This document shows, in pieces, positions 24,261 through 37,795 of a DNA stretch of 62,000 nt. The notes under the pieces are model-generated. The model was given only the letters and a program-made list of their open reading frames with translations. It ran no database searches and was not told where the DNA came from. A program made the translations under genes and the position numbers. This DNA is from Apostichopus japonicus (lineage: Eukaryota; Echinodermata; Holothuroidea; Aspidochirotida; Stichopodidae): NCBI RefSeq assembly GCF_037975245.1, contig NC_092575.1:13195001-13257000 (forward strand). The letters are read 5' to 3'. The number at the start of each line of letters is the position of its first letter. Within the stretch, counting starts at the first letter, position 1.

Positions 24261-24733
24261 CATATATACGTTCTTCACCAATTCTTTCTTTCTTCAAATT
24301 TCCAAACACATTTTCTGCATTCTTCAGTTTGAGTCAGCATGAGTATGTGTAGGATTCAATATCCCCGAAAAATTGACTCAAAAACAAAGTCTGTAAACTA
24401 AATGACAGCTTTTTCTGCACGTATTATTAAGCATTACAACAATTAACATCTTAACATCAATTTGAACCAACCATTCAGATAATTTTTAGAATATTTATAA
24501 AATGTTGTCAATAAAAATGCATGCTTTCACTTTCTGCAATATAAAAGTATTGTCTGAAATGTTGGTGTATTATACATAATATCTGTGTTAAAAATACTAA
24601 ATATATATTCAACAGCTGTGTGATAGATTTTTCACACCTGAATGAAAAGAGTTCTGCACGCTCATGCACACGTATGTAGGACACACAATGAATGCATAAA
24701 GTCAATATTTTATAAACTACCACAGCTGTGCAT

Positions 24734-24872
<139 letters not shown>

Positions 24873-27360
24873 GCATAAGTCTTCATGCTTTCAGTGTGTC
24901 AGAAATTTAGTGCATTTGTAAGTGTGCAGAGCACATACAAACCAGAGTACAAGCATAGGTACAAATGCTTCTGAATTATCATGGAAGTAAATATAAGGTG
25001 GAGTACCTCAATGAATACAAATAACCTAGAATATGGTTACAAGCTTACAAGGTTAATCTAAATTAATTATTATTATTATTATTATGGTGGAATATGAAAT
25101 CCATTGAGAACACTTGCAGAACTTTACAAATTAAGATCATGACTACTTTTTTTCACAATTGTAAAAGACAAACTAATTCCATATTTATATGACTGGAGTA
25201 CAATACAATGCTTTAATCAAATTACAGCCAAAAAATAGGTTCAGAATGAGGTATTTTTATTTTTGACTTACTACAAGTCATTTTGTTGTATAAGAATTAA
25301 TATGTAATGGTATATTTATAAGTTCATGCAATATATATTAACTATAATACGTATTCATGAATTCTTCAGAATATTGATATGTGACATGGATGATCGTGGC
25401 ACACAACAAAATCGTTTCCATTCTTTGTATTTTGCTTGACCGCTTGACCACTTGACCACAAAGGAGATTTGGTAGAAGCTGTATTTAATCATCAAATCTA
25501 GGCCAGAATCATAGGTATATCACACATGCAAAACTGAATCTAATTTTCTCCAGCAGGCTGGAAAATGGTAGAGAATATTATAACTTGTTTTGTTGTATCT
25601 TAATTATTCTTTACAATTTGAAATAAATTCTTATGTACAAATTTTAACTTCCTTTGGTTAATGTCACTAATTTCTCCTTATTAATGTACTAAAGCCTCTG
25701 CAGAAACGATTATAATTATAAAACATTTATAGCGGGTCATGCATCTCTAAATAGGTCAAAGATAAAACAAACATCTTGACAAGAGAACAAAAAAAAAGAG
25801 TGAAAAATAAGAAAAGCGTTGATGCCTGCTGCACTTTTCTGTTGCAAGGTATAGTATATAAGAAATAGCGCCTTTTGAATTCATAAACTTTTCCTAACCT
25901 TATGAGCTTATCTTTATATTTTTATTTTATCAGAATCAAAGTCTTGATACAATTTACAACAATACCATCAGACCCCGTCTACTACATTGAATCAGTGGTG
26001 AAGATATACAGAGGAAGGTGCCAAGAGGTCCCCAAATATTTGTCTGAACCGACTTCTCCCCCCCCCCTCCCCCAAAAAAAGTTGTCAGAGATGTTTGTAA
26101 GAAAATAGGTTCTACCTACCTCCCTAGAAAGCATGACCCCTCCCCCCTCCCACTCCTCCCCCTTTCAAAAAGAGATCTATCCCCTTGGATTGAATTTATA
26201 AAAATAAAAAAAGAGTCTATTTGGCAACTACTACTATTGTTCTAAATTTATATGATATTATAGATAAAATGAAATCAACAAAAGTCTGTGAGATATGTGT
26301 GGAAATAATGTACGAGTTCTGAAAATACTCCAACAAACTCACAGACAGAACCATTTTCATTTTTTCATCCGAATCTACAGTCAGTGATCCTAGCATTTTA
26401 CTCTCCTAAACCATTTTGATCGTACACGGCCCCTCACCTTCGACTCAACTGGAATTTATCCGAGATAGTTTCATCATTCAACCACACATTAGATACAGAC
26501 ATTGCATCATCATGCATGCATGTGTGGTATCATCTAAGTCAATACCATATTTGGCGACAAATTTTTAAACTGGTAGCAAAATCTCATGTAAATCCCGCGA
26601 TGAACCTCTGAGAGCTGCTGGAGAGGATGCGATACTACCTTCTTATATGTGAGTGCGAATTCTGATACCCAGTGATAATCCATCTATATAATTGCACACT
26701 ATACTTTACAGCTTATAGTACTGTCTCTTTCAAAGTACATACAATGGGCCATTGCATGGAAAAGGAAACCATTTTATGGAAAATGGATAAAAACTCAACA
26801 ATAGATCTAGCTAGCAATATACATCAAAAGAAATATTCCCTACAGTTTATATTGTAATTAGGAGGAAATGTCTTGTCACATGTTGTAGTTTGCAAACATT
26901 GTTGTCTGGGTTAGGGATAATGGAAGGGAGTTGGGGAAGTGGTGAGATATGACTTAAAGGAACTGTTATGTTCGGAGTGAACTTTCCTCGCATTTTGTCT
27001 AAAAATTTTGAAAAGAAAAAATTTCAGTCTGAAAATAAATCAAAATGGAGGAATTTGCTTGCTGAAGTCCTTCTGCCATATATTGTAGACAATTGTGGAT
27101 GGTGCGTAGCCGGCCTGTACCTTATACGCACATTGTACTCTGCTGCATACAACTATTAAACTTTTGTCATTAAGTTTAAACCTACAAACTGGTATAACAT
27201 GTACCAGAATGTAGGTATATGTTTTTAATCTTATATCCTTTTATTAACTATAAAGATATCTGGTAAATGGTATAATAACATTTCATGTATTCATTATACC
27301 GACTGGCGGCCTGTACGTAGTAACTGACGATATATGTATGTATAAATATATATATACTGT
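24873..27360. other. Intergenic, no gene supported
   Basis: Contains an (ATT)n repeat at 25066-25084 and a C-rich, then A-rich, patch at 26056-26080. A more complex stretch at 26400-26650 holds overlapping CATGCATGCATG and clustered ATCA/TGAT words and could be regulatory. No frame with a recognisable domain. Confidence 0.5.
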
Positions 27361-27363
27361 ATA

Positions 27364-27446
27364 TATATCTGTTGAGACTAGTTGAGACTAGTGGAACACT
27401 AGTAGTTGTTACTCAGAGTTTCACACATTGAGCGATCATCAGGATG
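27364..27446 (-). mobile_element. Penelope-tail-like repeat with hammerhead-like core (weak)
   Basis: On the minus strand CTGATGA is followed 13 bases later by GAAAC, the two invariant boxes of a hammerhead ribozyme. A tandem and partly palindromic ACTAGT-containing segment follows. The intervening stem II is only about 3 bp. Penelope-like elements are known to carry such motifs in their tails. No Penelope reverse transcriptase is present. Confidence 0.35.
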
Positions 27447-27447
27447 G

Positions 27448-27448
<1 letters not shown>

Positions 27449-27517
<69 letters not shown>

Positions 27518-27521
27518 ACGC
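27449..27521. repeat. (TA)n microsatellite
   Basis: TA repeats with two TATTTA interruptions, directly beside the hammerhead-like sequence. Confidence 0.95.
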
Positions 27522-27958
27522 AACAAACATATATGATTTCTTTGATAATCGTCAACATATCTATAGAAACTCATAAACTGCTGTTACGTATATAGCATAT
27601 TTATTAAATATATGCTTATATACTGTGAGGCAGCATTATACCACCATATAATCCTAGATCAAGCAAACAACGAGGATATCTCTCAACGTTGCATACACTC
27701 AAAACTGTCGGCATCCTTACTACAATGAACACACCATTAAGTATATACTGTACTATATATATATACACCTAAAGAAATCTGAGATTTCCTTACCAGCAAC
27801 TCTTGATATAATTTCTTATTATTATTCTTCATGCAGTACAGTATATTTTACACCAGTAGCGAATTAAATAATACACAAAGATATTTGGTCCTAGAAGGCA
27901 ATTACTTTAAGAAGCTTAAACCATGGTACACTTAAATGCTTGCATGTGGGAGAAGCCA
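27522..27958. other. Intergenic, no gene seen
   Basis: AT-rich sequence between two (TA)n tracts, with a further short TA tract near 27755-27767. Confidence 0.6.
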
Positions 27959-27959
27959 A

Positions 27960-28013
<54 letters not shown>
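27959..28013. repeat. (TA)n microsatellite
   Basis: About 27 uninterrupted TA units. Confidence 0.95.
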
Positions 28014-28016
<3 letters not shown>

Positions 28017-29630
28017 TTAATTCTTTTCATCTCAAATTGGCTATCCAGTTAACAATTTTATCTCATGTTGGCAGACCATTTCAGATGGAGAAATCCATGG
28101 ATTTTTCCTTATTACCCAGCCTTAATTTAATTTAAAAAAGCATTTTGACTCATATAAAGCATCAATATATATATATATATGGTATTTTATACATTGTTTT
28201 TCTTATAAAATATGATTTCAATATGAGTCTACGATTATGAACAAACTTTTCCTCATGAGAAATGATTGAACGTTTCACAAAATTCTTGATATTAATTTGC
28301 ATACATATTAATCATACTTACGAATAACTGCATATTTATGAGAAAATTATCTGAATCAATTTCAAATAGAAAGTCTAGAAACCAAATTAAATTTACGTCA
28401 TTATAAGACCGCATAATTGATCCAAAACTGTCGTGCTGAATGATAAATGTGAAAAAAAAAATAGTAATCCTAAAAAAATTCCCCCCAAAAACCCGAAGCT
28501 CTATGTATGCTGAATTTCACACCTGTGTTTAAAATATGGGCACAATTAAGTTTATATTACTGTTCGACACCAAATCTAAGAAACATTTTGCAGTTTGCAA
28601 ACAGACCAAAAATTACTGTTTTATGTACACAGTCAGCATAAACAGCTGAACTAGAAATCTTAAAATAAAATAAGTTAAGCTTTAATATCCTCAAGACACT
28701 ACAATACTGTGTAACTAATCCAACTATTGAATGTCTAATGAAGTTACACCAAACCTGTCCATAAATAAATTTAATTTCAATCCTTTTCAACGATACCCCT
28801 AAATACATATCCATATATTAATGAAAATGCTATATGAATGGTTACCAAAGATTTTCACAAACCAGGGGAGTGCATGGCACGGTTAAAATGTCAGAGAAGA
28901 AGGGGGAGGGGGTGGGGAGCAGTTTATTGTAGGAGAGCACAACCTAGAAGTAAAACATAATAAGGACTGCACATGTTTGTGTGTCTTTTAGTACAGTACA
29001 TGCAGTCATATATAGAGAATCTGCAAGTTGATGTCGAAGGCCGATCACATCGAAAAGTAAAGGGATGAAAGATGGTCCAGAGTTGTTTTTTAAAGTATTT
29101 TGTAATTATGCCTGGAGCTATGGCCAAGTGGATAGTTTTCCTGTATGAAATGGTTTGCTAACAGAAACAAAACAAAAATCAAAATTGCCCAAAAAAATTA
29201 TAGCCATCTAAGTTGAGCTGTAAACCTTCTACTGTGATTGCTAAAGTACTGTCCTGATGTAAACTAATTCCAGGCAAACATTTATTTATGTGATAATGTC
29301 TTCTTGCCTTTATTGACAGCATTTATTTTCTCATGAGCAAGGCTACACCTAATAATGATATTCATATTGCCAGCCACATGTATTCATTCATCTCCACAAC
29401 AGCAATGGTTTCTACATTTACAGGGATAAACTTTTATTACCTAACTGTCTGTGACCTGCCTGCGCTCATATATATATACCTGTATATCTATAACCCAACT
29501 ACTAGTACTATACCTGCATATCAACCCCTATACCTGCATCTGTGCTGGAGCCATTAACTGCCTCATTGTATACCTTATGATCAGCTACAACTGCTGAAGT
29601 GCTCATTGGTATAAAACACTAAAATAAGAG
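28014..29630. other. Intergenic, no gene seen
   Basis: AT-rich, with a short TA tract at 28166-28181 and a G-rich patch at 28898-28920. No recognisable coding frame. Confidence 0.6.
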
Positions 29631-30082
29631 AGGTAAGCATAGCAGAGACATGCAAGTGCCAAAGGTAAGTATTTATAAGAGGTAAAGATGACCTATAGAA
29701 AGCACCAGAGGTAAGTATCTGAGTACTATTAACCAGAGGAAAGCATCAGAGGTAAGCACCAAATGTAAGCACCAGAGGTAAGCACCACAGGTAAGCATCT
29801 GAGGTAAGTACACAAATATAATCAGCATAGGCAAGCACCAATGGTACAGTAAACGCCAGAGGTAAGCATTAGAGGTAAGCATCTGAGTACTAAGAACCAG
29901 AGGTACTGTAAGCACCAGGGATAAGCACCAGAGGTAAGCACCAGAGGTAAGCACCAGAGGTAAGCACCAGAGGTAAGCACCAAAGGTTAGCATCAGAGGT
30001 AAGCACCAGAGGTAAGCACCAGAGGTAAGCACCAGAGGTAAGCATCTGAGGTCAGCATTAGAGCATCAGAGGCCTAAGCTAC
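29631..30082. repeat. Degenerate 13-bp minisatellite (AAGCACCAGAGGT)n
   Basis: Units are nearly perfect at about 29930-30045 and decay towards both edges, with GCATCTGAGGTAA and GCATCAGAGGTAA variants. The 13-base period makes the minus strand translate as a 13-residue repeat rich in LTSGAYLW, which is an artefact of the array. Confidence 0.9.
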
Positions 30083-30727
30083 ATACGTAAGTATCAGAGG
30101 TTACATAGAAAGGAGGTACTAGCTCAACAATCAAACAGATAAATACAGGTTTATCAGGATGAGGATTTGACAATTGGTAATTCTTAAGCTCATGAAAGAA
30201 TATCAGTATATATATTAAAGTTACCCAAACTATGAAAACACTTATGAGTATTAAGAGCCACATTATGTCACGCCAAAATTGCCCAACATACCACAAAGGA
30301 CCTAATTTCAGATTCCTCTTCAGCAAAATTTAATATACATTTGAAAAACTATTATATTCAGGGCAACCTCCATTTTCATAAATTGGTAAATCCATTCAAT
30401 CCTGTGGGGATATTAAATCCTGTCAAAGTTTTATGACTAAATTTTACAAAAAGGAGTTTATAATTATATGAACTCTATTCAACCTTAAGACACAACGCAG
30501 CCAGTAAGCATAATGCAAACCTCCACCCAAATTTATTTGCCCTATATATACAATAATCATAATAAACAAAAAACTATCAATGACTAATTAAAAACAACCA
30601 AAAAGCATTGTGTTCCCTCCTTATGTAACACAGTCAGTCATCAAACATTTATATAACCTACTTTTCATTAGTCACTTGTATAGTCAAACTATAGGTTATA
30701 TTCACAAGCCTGTAACTAAAAGAGCAT
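30083..30727. other. Intergenic, no gene seen
   Basis: AT-rich sequence with no recognised feature before the hAT-like element. Confidence 0.6.
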
Positions 30728-31046
30728 CAGTGGCATCGCCAGACATTTCAATCTTGGAGGGCACATCACTTAATTAGGGGGCACAATGTTTATTTGTGAA
30801 TGCTCAATGCGTCCTGTAGGAGGGGTCTAAGGGGAGGGGGGTATTTTTGATTAATTAAGGGTCCTTAGCTGCAATCTAGTGCTTTATTTTGCAACTTGAA
30901 ATAACTTTTTGTTCAAGAATTTTCGGGCTTAGTCTGTCCGATATTTATGTTTTTAATTGAGGCAGAGAAAGTTTTTGTTTGAGCATTATTTCATTACTAC
31001 AAATCGCATCTGGGGGGCACAAGTTTTGGGGAGGGCGTAGCCACTG
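30728..31046. mobile_element. Short hAT-like MITE with target-site duplication
   Basis: The left end is CAGTGGCATCGCC and the complement of the right end is CAGTGGCTACGCC, inverted repeats matching at 11 of 13 positions. Subterminal GGGGGCAC blocks appear near both ends. The flanks are AAGAGCAT (30720-30727) and AAGAGCCT (31047-31054), an 8-bp duplication with one mismatch. At 319 bp it has no coding capacity and would depend on a transposase elsewhere. Confidence 0.82.
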
Positions 31047-33257
31047 AAGAGCCTATGTACTGTTTACATATAGTCAATACTATAATGCAAGAAGAAATGT
31101 TAACCTAGCTAGCTGACTGCGCAATTTTACATTTTCAAAGTTTAGAAGACCTGTGACAATTTTTTTTTATTGCTAAATTGCTAAATCTAAATGCCATTTT
31201 ATAACACTGGCAACTTATATAGTATGAGGTTTGCAATTGGGTTAATGTATACTGCTAGATTCATGCACACCTCCTTCTGTTGATTTGAAAGGTCAATCAG
31301 TACTGCATGGATCCAAATCTGAGCAAACTAAATATTGCTTAAAGATTTCAAAATTACTCTCCTCGAGGCTCTGATTCGCCTTATTATTTTCACACCTAGA
31401 CATATACATATATACATGTCTCAGTCATCCATAAAGCTTTGGGGGTGGCAATAAAGTGCTAATTGTTGATATCTGTTCATTTAAGTGACCACCTGACCAT
31501 GTTTTTACTATCTAGCATATTTTGGGCAACTGATGACCTTTACTCACTTTTAGAATTGCTCATTCTTTGCTTTCTCCAATATTTTCTATTTCATGAAAAT
31601 CATTTATCATAATTTACATTTGTTTTTCATTTAGAGATTTGGAATAGTCCATCTATCTATAAATTTTTCCACACAAAAATCCTCCATATTTTACTTTGCA
31701 TTATGAACACATAGAATCTATGGTATTCAACACTGTGCCATGACTCTAAAAAACTCATAATAGAAACTGTGCCAAAGCAAACACGTTATGAATGCACAAA
31801 TTAGTAAACAGCTGTTACTATATACCACCCTACCATACAAAAGTGTGAAAGTATATATATCACAGTGTAAGGTGTGTGTCAATAGTTGAGTATTGCCTAT
31901 TCCCCCTTTCACTATATTGATTTAATTGTCGGTCATGAATCTGACGAGTGTATATAAAAGACTGTAATTACACCCGGAGAACAAATATATGCGGAGGTTT
32001 CGCCCTTGTGATTGATACAGAATCGGTACAACAACGGTTAATTGAAAACACATATACACAATAACATATAAAGTGTAGTTCCTTTACGTTTTATGGCAGA
32101 TCTTAACACCTATTTTAGCACAGATGTGAAGGAATTTAATTTACTAGTTTTGATTCATAATATTTTGTTTGCAAAGCACTTATATATGGTAAGAGGTATT
32201 TAATTTACCACTCGAGCTACATCCACCTGTGAAGTTCCCATATACGGTCGGAGGCTATGATGGCCTGCCAACTTTTTATTATTTATATTTCTTTGTTTTA
32301 CTATTTTCTTTTGTATGTTATTGTTTCGTTGTTTGCCAGTATTGTTTAACTGTTTACCACGGGACGCAGAAATCATTTGTTACAGGTGACGATTGAATCG
32401 GATTTGCGGATACGTACTGCAATGAAAGCCTTTTTTTTCTTTCTCTATAACATTGAACACATGTCATGGAATAAAGTTTACACTAGCATTTTAAATGAAT
32501 TGACGCAATATTTTTGCACGACCTCCTATTCGGGCAATCAATCGATAGAAGATATTTATTAATATATGCAAATAGAAACTGACAGGAAAATCATTTCTCC
32601 ATGGTTACTTTCACCTGCAAAGCATTTTCTCTAAATACGAACAGATTCCTGGAAATCAAATCCGGGGACAATTCACAAATGACACAAATAAATAAGCATT
32701 GTCTTCATTCCCTTTTGTTTTTCCCTTTCCTTTGTTTTTCTAAATTCTATGTTTTCCGAAATTCTATGTTTTTCCGAAATTCTATTATCAAATTAGCTTC
32801 AATCATCTAATTCTTACGGCAAGAACTTTGGAAAGTTCGATAGGGTATATATATATATATATGAGTCATTGCAAAGGAATGCAAGTTGTGCAATATGAAA
32901 AATATTAATTATCTAATATCTTACCGTTTGGGGAGGAAAAAGGGGGGGCCAGGAGACCTCTTTAGGGAGAAAAAGGAGCAGGGAAGGGGGTTCTCGCTAA
33001 GAATTGGGTGAGGGAGAGGATTATTAGAGTTTAAACCAAAAGTCCACCGAATTTTCCAAAAAGTGAAAACTTAACTTTGTATGTACATTATGGTATTATA
33101 ACTGAGCAATGACTACACGGAATAGTTCAACAGGCATACGTGCATCCCTAAGTATAAAATGCATATACATGCTGCTATAGTTTACAATGCAGGCAATAAG
33201 TTTACTGTTCAAATTTTGTGCAGGAGTTTCGAAGGCTTTGCACAGCTTTTTCTCAGA
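31047..33257. other. Intergenic, no gene supported
   Basis: AT-rich, with a short TA tract at 32848-32863 and a G-rich patch at 32930-33010. The TTCTATGTTTTCCGAAA word is tandemly repeated at 32744-32782. No domain-bearing frame. Confidence 0.55.
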
Positions 33258-33920
33258 TGAAATATACTACGACTATTCTTTTTGCGAGCTCTAAAATCGT
33301 ATGGTGTCAGTCAGAATATTTTAATTAACTTTTATCGTGCTATTATTGAAAGTATTTTAACTTTAAACATTTTAGTCTGGTTTAGTCGCGTAAGTAAGCA
33401 TGATCTTAGGAAACTAGAATCTGTCATAAAAAACGCGGAGCGCCTCATTGGCACAGGCCTACCGTCCCTTCACTCACTCTACCAGGAGCGAACGTTAAAA
33501 CGTGTTGAAAATATATTGATTGATGACTACCACCCAGCAGCTGATTATTTCAAGTTCCTGCCTTCAGGCAAAAGAATGCGTACTTTTAAGGGTTCTAAAA
33601 GATTTACTGACAGTTTTTATCCTTCTGCTGTGAAGATATTCAATACGCACCAAAACCGTTAAACAATTTTAAACTTTGTAGACTTTATATTGGATTTGAG
33701 GGCATTTATATATATTTGTACTCTTTTATATTTTGTAGGTACATTTTATATTTTGTTCATCTTAATATTTTATAGGAACGTTTTCATATCTTTGTGCAAT
33801 ATTATACGTCTCATTTGTTGTTTACAATTTTTAATGTTTTGAGCTCTTGTTATCAACCAATTTCCATTGTATTTTTATATGATTGGCTGAATAAATATCT
33901 ATCTATCTATCTATCTATCT
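33258..33920 (+). mobile_element. 5'-truncated non-LTR retrotransposon (LINE), 3' end
   Basis: The frame from 33261 to the stop at 33662 (33282 onward is 126 residues) has the features of the C-terminal part of a LINE reverse transcriptase of the CR1/L2/Rex-like kind. These are LRALKSYGV followed by FYRAIIESIL, a short WFSRVS block, a K-N-A-E-R-L-I-G segment, then H-P-A-A-D-Y-F-K-F-L-P-S-G-K-R-M-R and a final F-YPSAVKIFN. The palm catalytic part and the endonuclease are absent, so the copy was truncated on insertion. A ~230-base 3' UTR ends in GGCTGAATAAATATCT and six ATCT units (33896-33920), the short microsatellite tail expected of such elements. It is non-functional. The clade assignment comes from remembered family patterns and is approximate. 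Confidence 0.82.
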
Positions 33921-36078
33921 TGCATTATTAAAATTGCTATACATTCTCCGCATTTGTATAGCAAAATTTGATGGTTTTGCATAGCATTTGACGATGTGAT
34001 ACTGGATAACTTAATATTCCCTTCTGTGCGTAACAGCATACTACTGACAAAACTCGAACTTTTACGTAATACTCGCTCCAATTTCCTCTTCCGATCTTCT
34101 GGTGAGCTTTGTTGTTATTCAAATTAAGAGAACCAAATCTATCTGTCTCCACACTAAGCTCCGGATCAATTCATATCAAACCCTCGAGGCAATACTCATA
34201 TAATTGTGTTGCTTCTGATCCTGATGTAGATAGCGTAATTTAAAAATTCCATCTCGCTGTTTCATGTTTTTGTCACGAAAATGAGACTTGCTGAATGAAT
34301 CGATCGATCATTTGGTTTATTTACCACATATCTAACAATTTTAACATTTTGGACGGAACAAAATAAATACCTGAAAGCATTCTAAAATACTGACCAAAGG
34401 ATATTATGATTATTATTGTTATAACCAATGAAACCTATACAAAACTTATTTCTTATGATGATCATATGCCTTTGGCCTTTTCTTCTTCTACTCCTTCTTT
34501 TTTTTCCCCACAAATATAATTTTGGCAGAACCAGAACGCAGTTAGAGTTCCAAGAACAGTGTGCACCAGTCCGTGCATATTAGCTACTGTATATGTTTGG
34601 ACGTTGTGGTACATATTAATATTGTGGCTGCTGCATATTGGTAACATACGTTCGGAAGGAAGTTGTGGAACATATTACAAGCCATTTGTGGCTGATGTAT
34701 TACTTCTTTCTCTTGTACATATCTTCTGCATTTCAGCAAGATCAAAATTATGAAACAGATGTCGAACTTGAAGGAAGAACACAGTTTATTTATGGCCATG
34801 CCAGGCTCACTCAAGTCTAACCATGCAGCTACCAGCTTCCTCAACAATAGACATCTACATATATATCTCAATATTACATAGTGGAAGTACAGATGTCATC
34901 AGAGTGCAACCTTGAACAAAATGTTAAAAATAATTTTCAAATAATTGTTAATAAAAAGTTATATTTCATCTTTTCCTCTTTGTTATAAAGTATTATTCAT
35001 AAAGAAACAAAGAAATTTGTACTCTTTCAAATTCATCTACAATATCCCAGCCTTTTTTTTATGACTACTTTATACATTTTATTATGTTTCTATATGCAAT
35101 GAAGTGCAAAGCAGTTATAATGGTACTTAAAACGCTACACACGTGTCTGAGTGCAGTGGTACAGTGTCCAAGTTCTCTAAATGATAGATCTGTCGCCGAT
35201 CGCTGGCATACGGACTGAACGTTATATGACTTCATAGCTATGCAATCATACCAATTTACTCTGATGCAATTTAGTGAAAAATTTCCTTCCAATTTTATGT
35301 TCTCTGCTCGAGGTAGTGCACGGCCAACTTTTTATAGATCTAATAAAACTGATCTCGAGCTGCTGGAATAATAGGACAGGGTTAGGTAAAGTGCCATTTA
35401 ATCAATTTAGCAACCTAGAGTAAATTAAATCCATTTCACACCATTGGGTCCTAGAGACTTTAAATATACTTCATTACTGATCATACATTCACCATATGTG
35501 TCAAATTCCTGTTTTTTTTACACGATTTATACAGAATGATTTGGAAACCCCCACAAAAAAAATGTTCATAAAACTTTTTTCTTTTTTTCTGGTCACCCTT
35601 TCTGGGGACATTGATATTTCATATATTCAAAAATTTGTCACAAGCTGATTATCCCATGAGTATTAAACTTTTGTTACATTACGAAAATCTTAGATTAATC
35701 AAAGTCAGCCTCCTGTCGACGTCAAGAAATTTTAGAGTTGGTAGTTACATCACTTGCATCCACGTCAAATATTTAGTGCCGAATAAAGCTTGGAAAGTGA
35801 TAAAGGATAAGATTGCAGGCTAGGCCTATGCTACGCCCTAAGCTATGACTATTGGCAGCAGCAATCATCATTTTCTTTCATATTTATTTCAATGCAGATG
35901 GTTGTGTTTGTCATTTTATGTCTCTCATAGACAAATATATATGTACCAGAAATATGTAACATCGAGTACGAGTCGCATTAATGTCACAATTAAGAGAAAT
36001 TGTTCATACAACCTTTAGAAAATATGTAATTGCTTTTGACGACAAATTTCGAGAACTTTGTAGCCGATATACCTAAGC
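33921..36078. other. Intergenic, no gene supported
   Basis: AT-rich. Overlapping short frames on both strands near 34.5-34.9 kb have no recognisable domain. Confidence 0.55.
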
Positions 36079-36200
36079 CAGGTGCAGATCCAATGGGTAC
36101 GTGTGGGGCCCAACATTTCATGTCAGATCTTTATTTTTGTTTTAGAGAGGGGGGAGGGAAGGGGAGGAACCCCCAGACACCCCTACATTCCAAGTCTGCA
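36079..36200. repeat. Possible hAT-like transposon fragment
   Basis: CAGGTGCAGATCC followed by G-rich, then GGGGAGGAACCCCCAGACACCC, resembles the G-rich subterminal style of the two complete hAT-like elements in this window. No matching right end or duplication was found. Confidence 0.3.
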
Positions 36201-36246
36201 TCAACAACCACAAGACACTGGTTAATGTTTGCTTGAATATTGTGTA

Positions 36247-36302
36247 AAAGTAAGTGGGCCTGACATTTCAATCCTAGCAGGATCTTCTTTAGAGGCTACA
36301 TG
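36247..36302 (-). mobile_element. Penelope-tail-like repeat with hammerhead-like fold, copy A
   Basis: Shares GTAAGTGGGCCTGAC, TTTCAATCCTA and GGATCTTCTT with 48299-48354. On the minus strand, AAGA is followed by the hairpin GATCC-TGCTA-GGATT and then GAAA, the layout of hammerhead core boxes around stem II. The first box reads CTAAAGA here, a mismatch to the consensus CTGANGA. This copy is probably inactive. Confidence 0.5.
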
Positions 36303-37076
36303 ACAAGTAACAGTAACAGAAGGGACAAAAACACGCACAGAATACAGACAGATTAATAAGCATGGTGAACAAAGACAGTTTGCTAACAGTTTTATTATTG
36401 CCTTAATATTAGCAGCTCAGTTAGATGCCACTGATTATCAAAACTCAACCAGTTGCTTTAAAACAAATGTCAAAACAAATATCATCTCATAATAGTACAG
36501 AGGAGATCTATTTATGCATTCATTCACAAACCACCCAAACAATGCAAATGATCTTCAAATTGTTTGGATATCACACTGTAAGGATCTCTCACAAATCAAA
36601 CTGGCATTCTGAAGAACACGTTTAAATTACTAAAATTTCCACAGGAAGTGAAGGCATTGAGAAAAAAACACTCGAGACAAACAGGAGGATGCAACGCTAT
36701 CGTTCTGAGTGTGTTAAGGACGCACTTAAAATATCTGAATTTTTGGAGATATATTCATGCGGTATATATTTAGCTATGATTTCAAGTTTTTCGGAAAATT
36801 GCCAAGGATATATCTGTATGTATGTTAAACACATCAAGCTTCTGCTGAGGACACTGTGGTGATCTAATTCACATGCAGTATCATAGGATATCACATATAA
36901 ATGAAGTTATCATATATTCAGCTTTTGTGATTATTTATATTATTTTGGAAAATGTCATGGGAATAAGATATCTGGGATCTTTGAGAAACACTCAACTTTT
37001 CTAGTTCTTTAACAGATTATACTGATTGTCCATATCATCTATACTGATGCTGACATATAGTTGTGTAGTGATCTGC

Positions 37077-37125
37077 CTTCCCCTTCCCCCCCCCACCTTT
37101 CCTCCCATCCCCTCCCCTCCTCTCA
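37077..37125. repeat. Pyrimidine-rich tract
   Basis: About 50 bases almost wholly C and T, so G-rich on the minus strand. Low complexity. Confidence 0.7.
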
Positions 37126-37243
37126 ACTCTAGTTTATCCTACATGTATGCAGCTAACATGAATCAATTTAACAATGCGGACAATCTCTGCAGTCATGCAG
37201 TGCCTATTGTTTGAAACTGAAGGTGCACAAAAGGTTATGTCCT

Positions 37244-37324
37244 ATACTGCAGCCAGGCTGCGGTGATACTGCAGCCAGGCTGCGGTGAGTGATACTTCAG
37301 CCAGGCTGTAGTGATGCTGCAGCC
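37244..37324. repeat. 22-bp tandem repeat carrying a CAGCCAGGCTG palindrome
   Basis: Three full units of ATACTGCAGCCAGGCTGCGGTG-like sequence and a partial fourth. Each full unit has CAGCC and GGCTG around a central A, so the array is a string of small hairpins. Confidence 0.85.
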
Positions 37325-37527
37325 TCCCCCCTTCAGCATCTGCCATTGAACATAGTGCATTAGTGGACAGCTATGTTTTGAGAACAATTCAGATCATGAT
37401 ATATATACATGGCCATCATTATAGTGTCTCCACTTCTTTTTAGGTTATTAAATTATTAAAAATGTCTTTCTTGGATGTTCATGCAAAAAACTTGCTTGAG
37501 AAGTGTTAAGTTTAATAGATGCATTAG

Positions 37528-37795
37528 TGCACTCAAAAAGGATTCTGAGGATGCACAATGCTTGCTCTCAAAAAGCATTCTGAGGATGAGAGTGACAATT
37601 TTTTGCTCTCAAAAAGCATTTTGAGGATGAGAGTGACAATGCTTGCTCTCATAAGGCATTCTGAGGATGAGAGTGACAATGCTTGCTCTCAAAAAACATT
37701 CTGAGGATGACAATGCTTGCTCCCATAAGGCATTCTGAGGATGACAATGCTTGCTCTCAAAAAGCATACTGAGAAGGACAGTGACGGTGCTTGCT
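37528..37795. repeat. 31/40-bp tandem repeat, about 7 copies
   Basis: TGCTTGCTCTCAAAAAGCAT followed by CTGAGGATG recurs about seven times. Some units carry an extra GAGAGTGAC block and others lack it, giving two unit lengths. This unequal-exchange pattern is usual for minisatellites. Confidence 0.88.

Noticed and set aside
29673-30032. 119-residue minus-strand frame rich in LTSGAYLW
   Set aside because: It is a translation of the 13-bp minisatellite.
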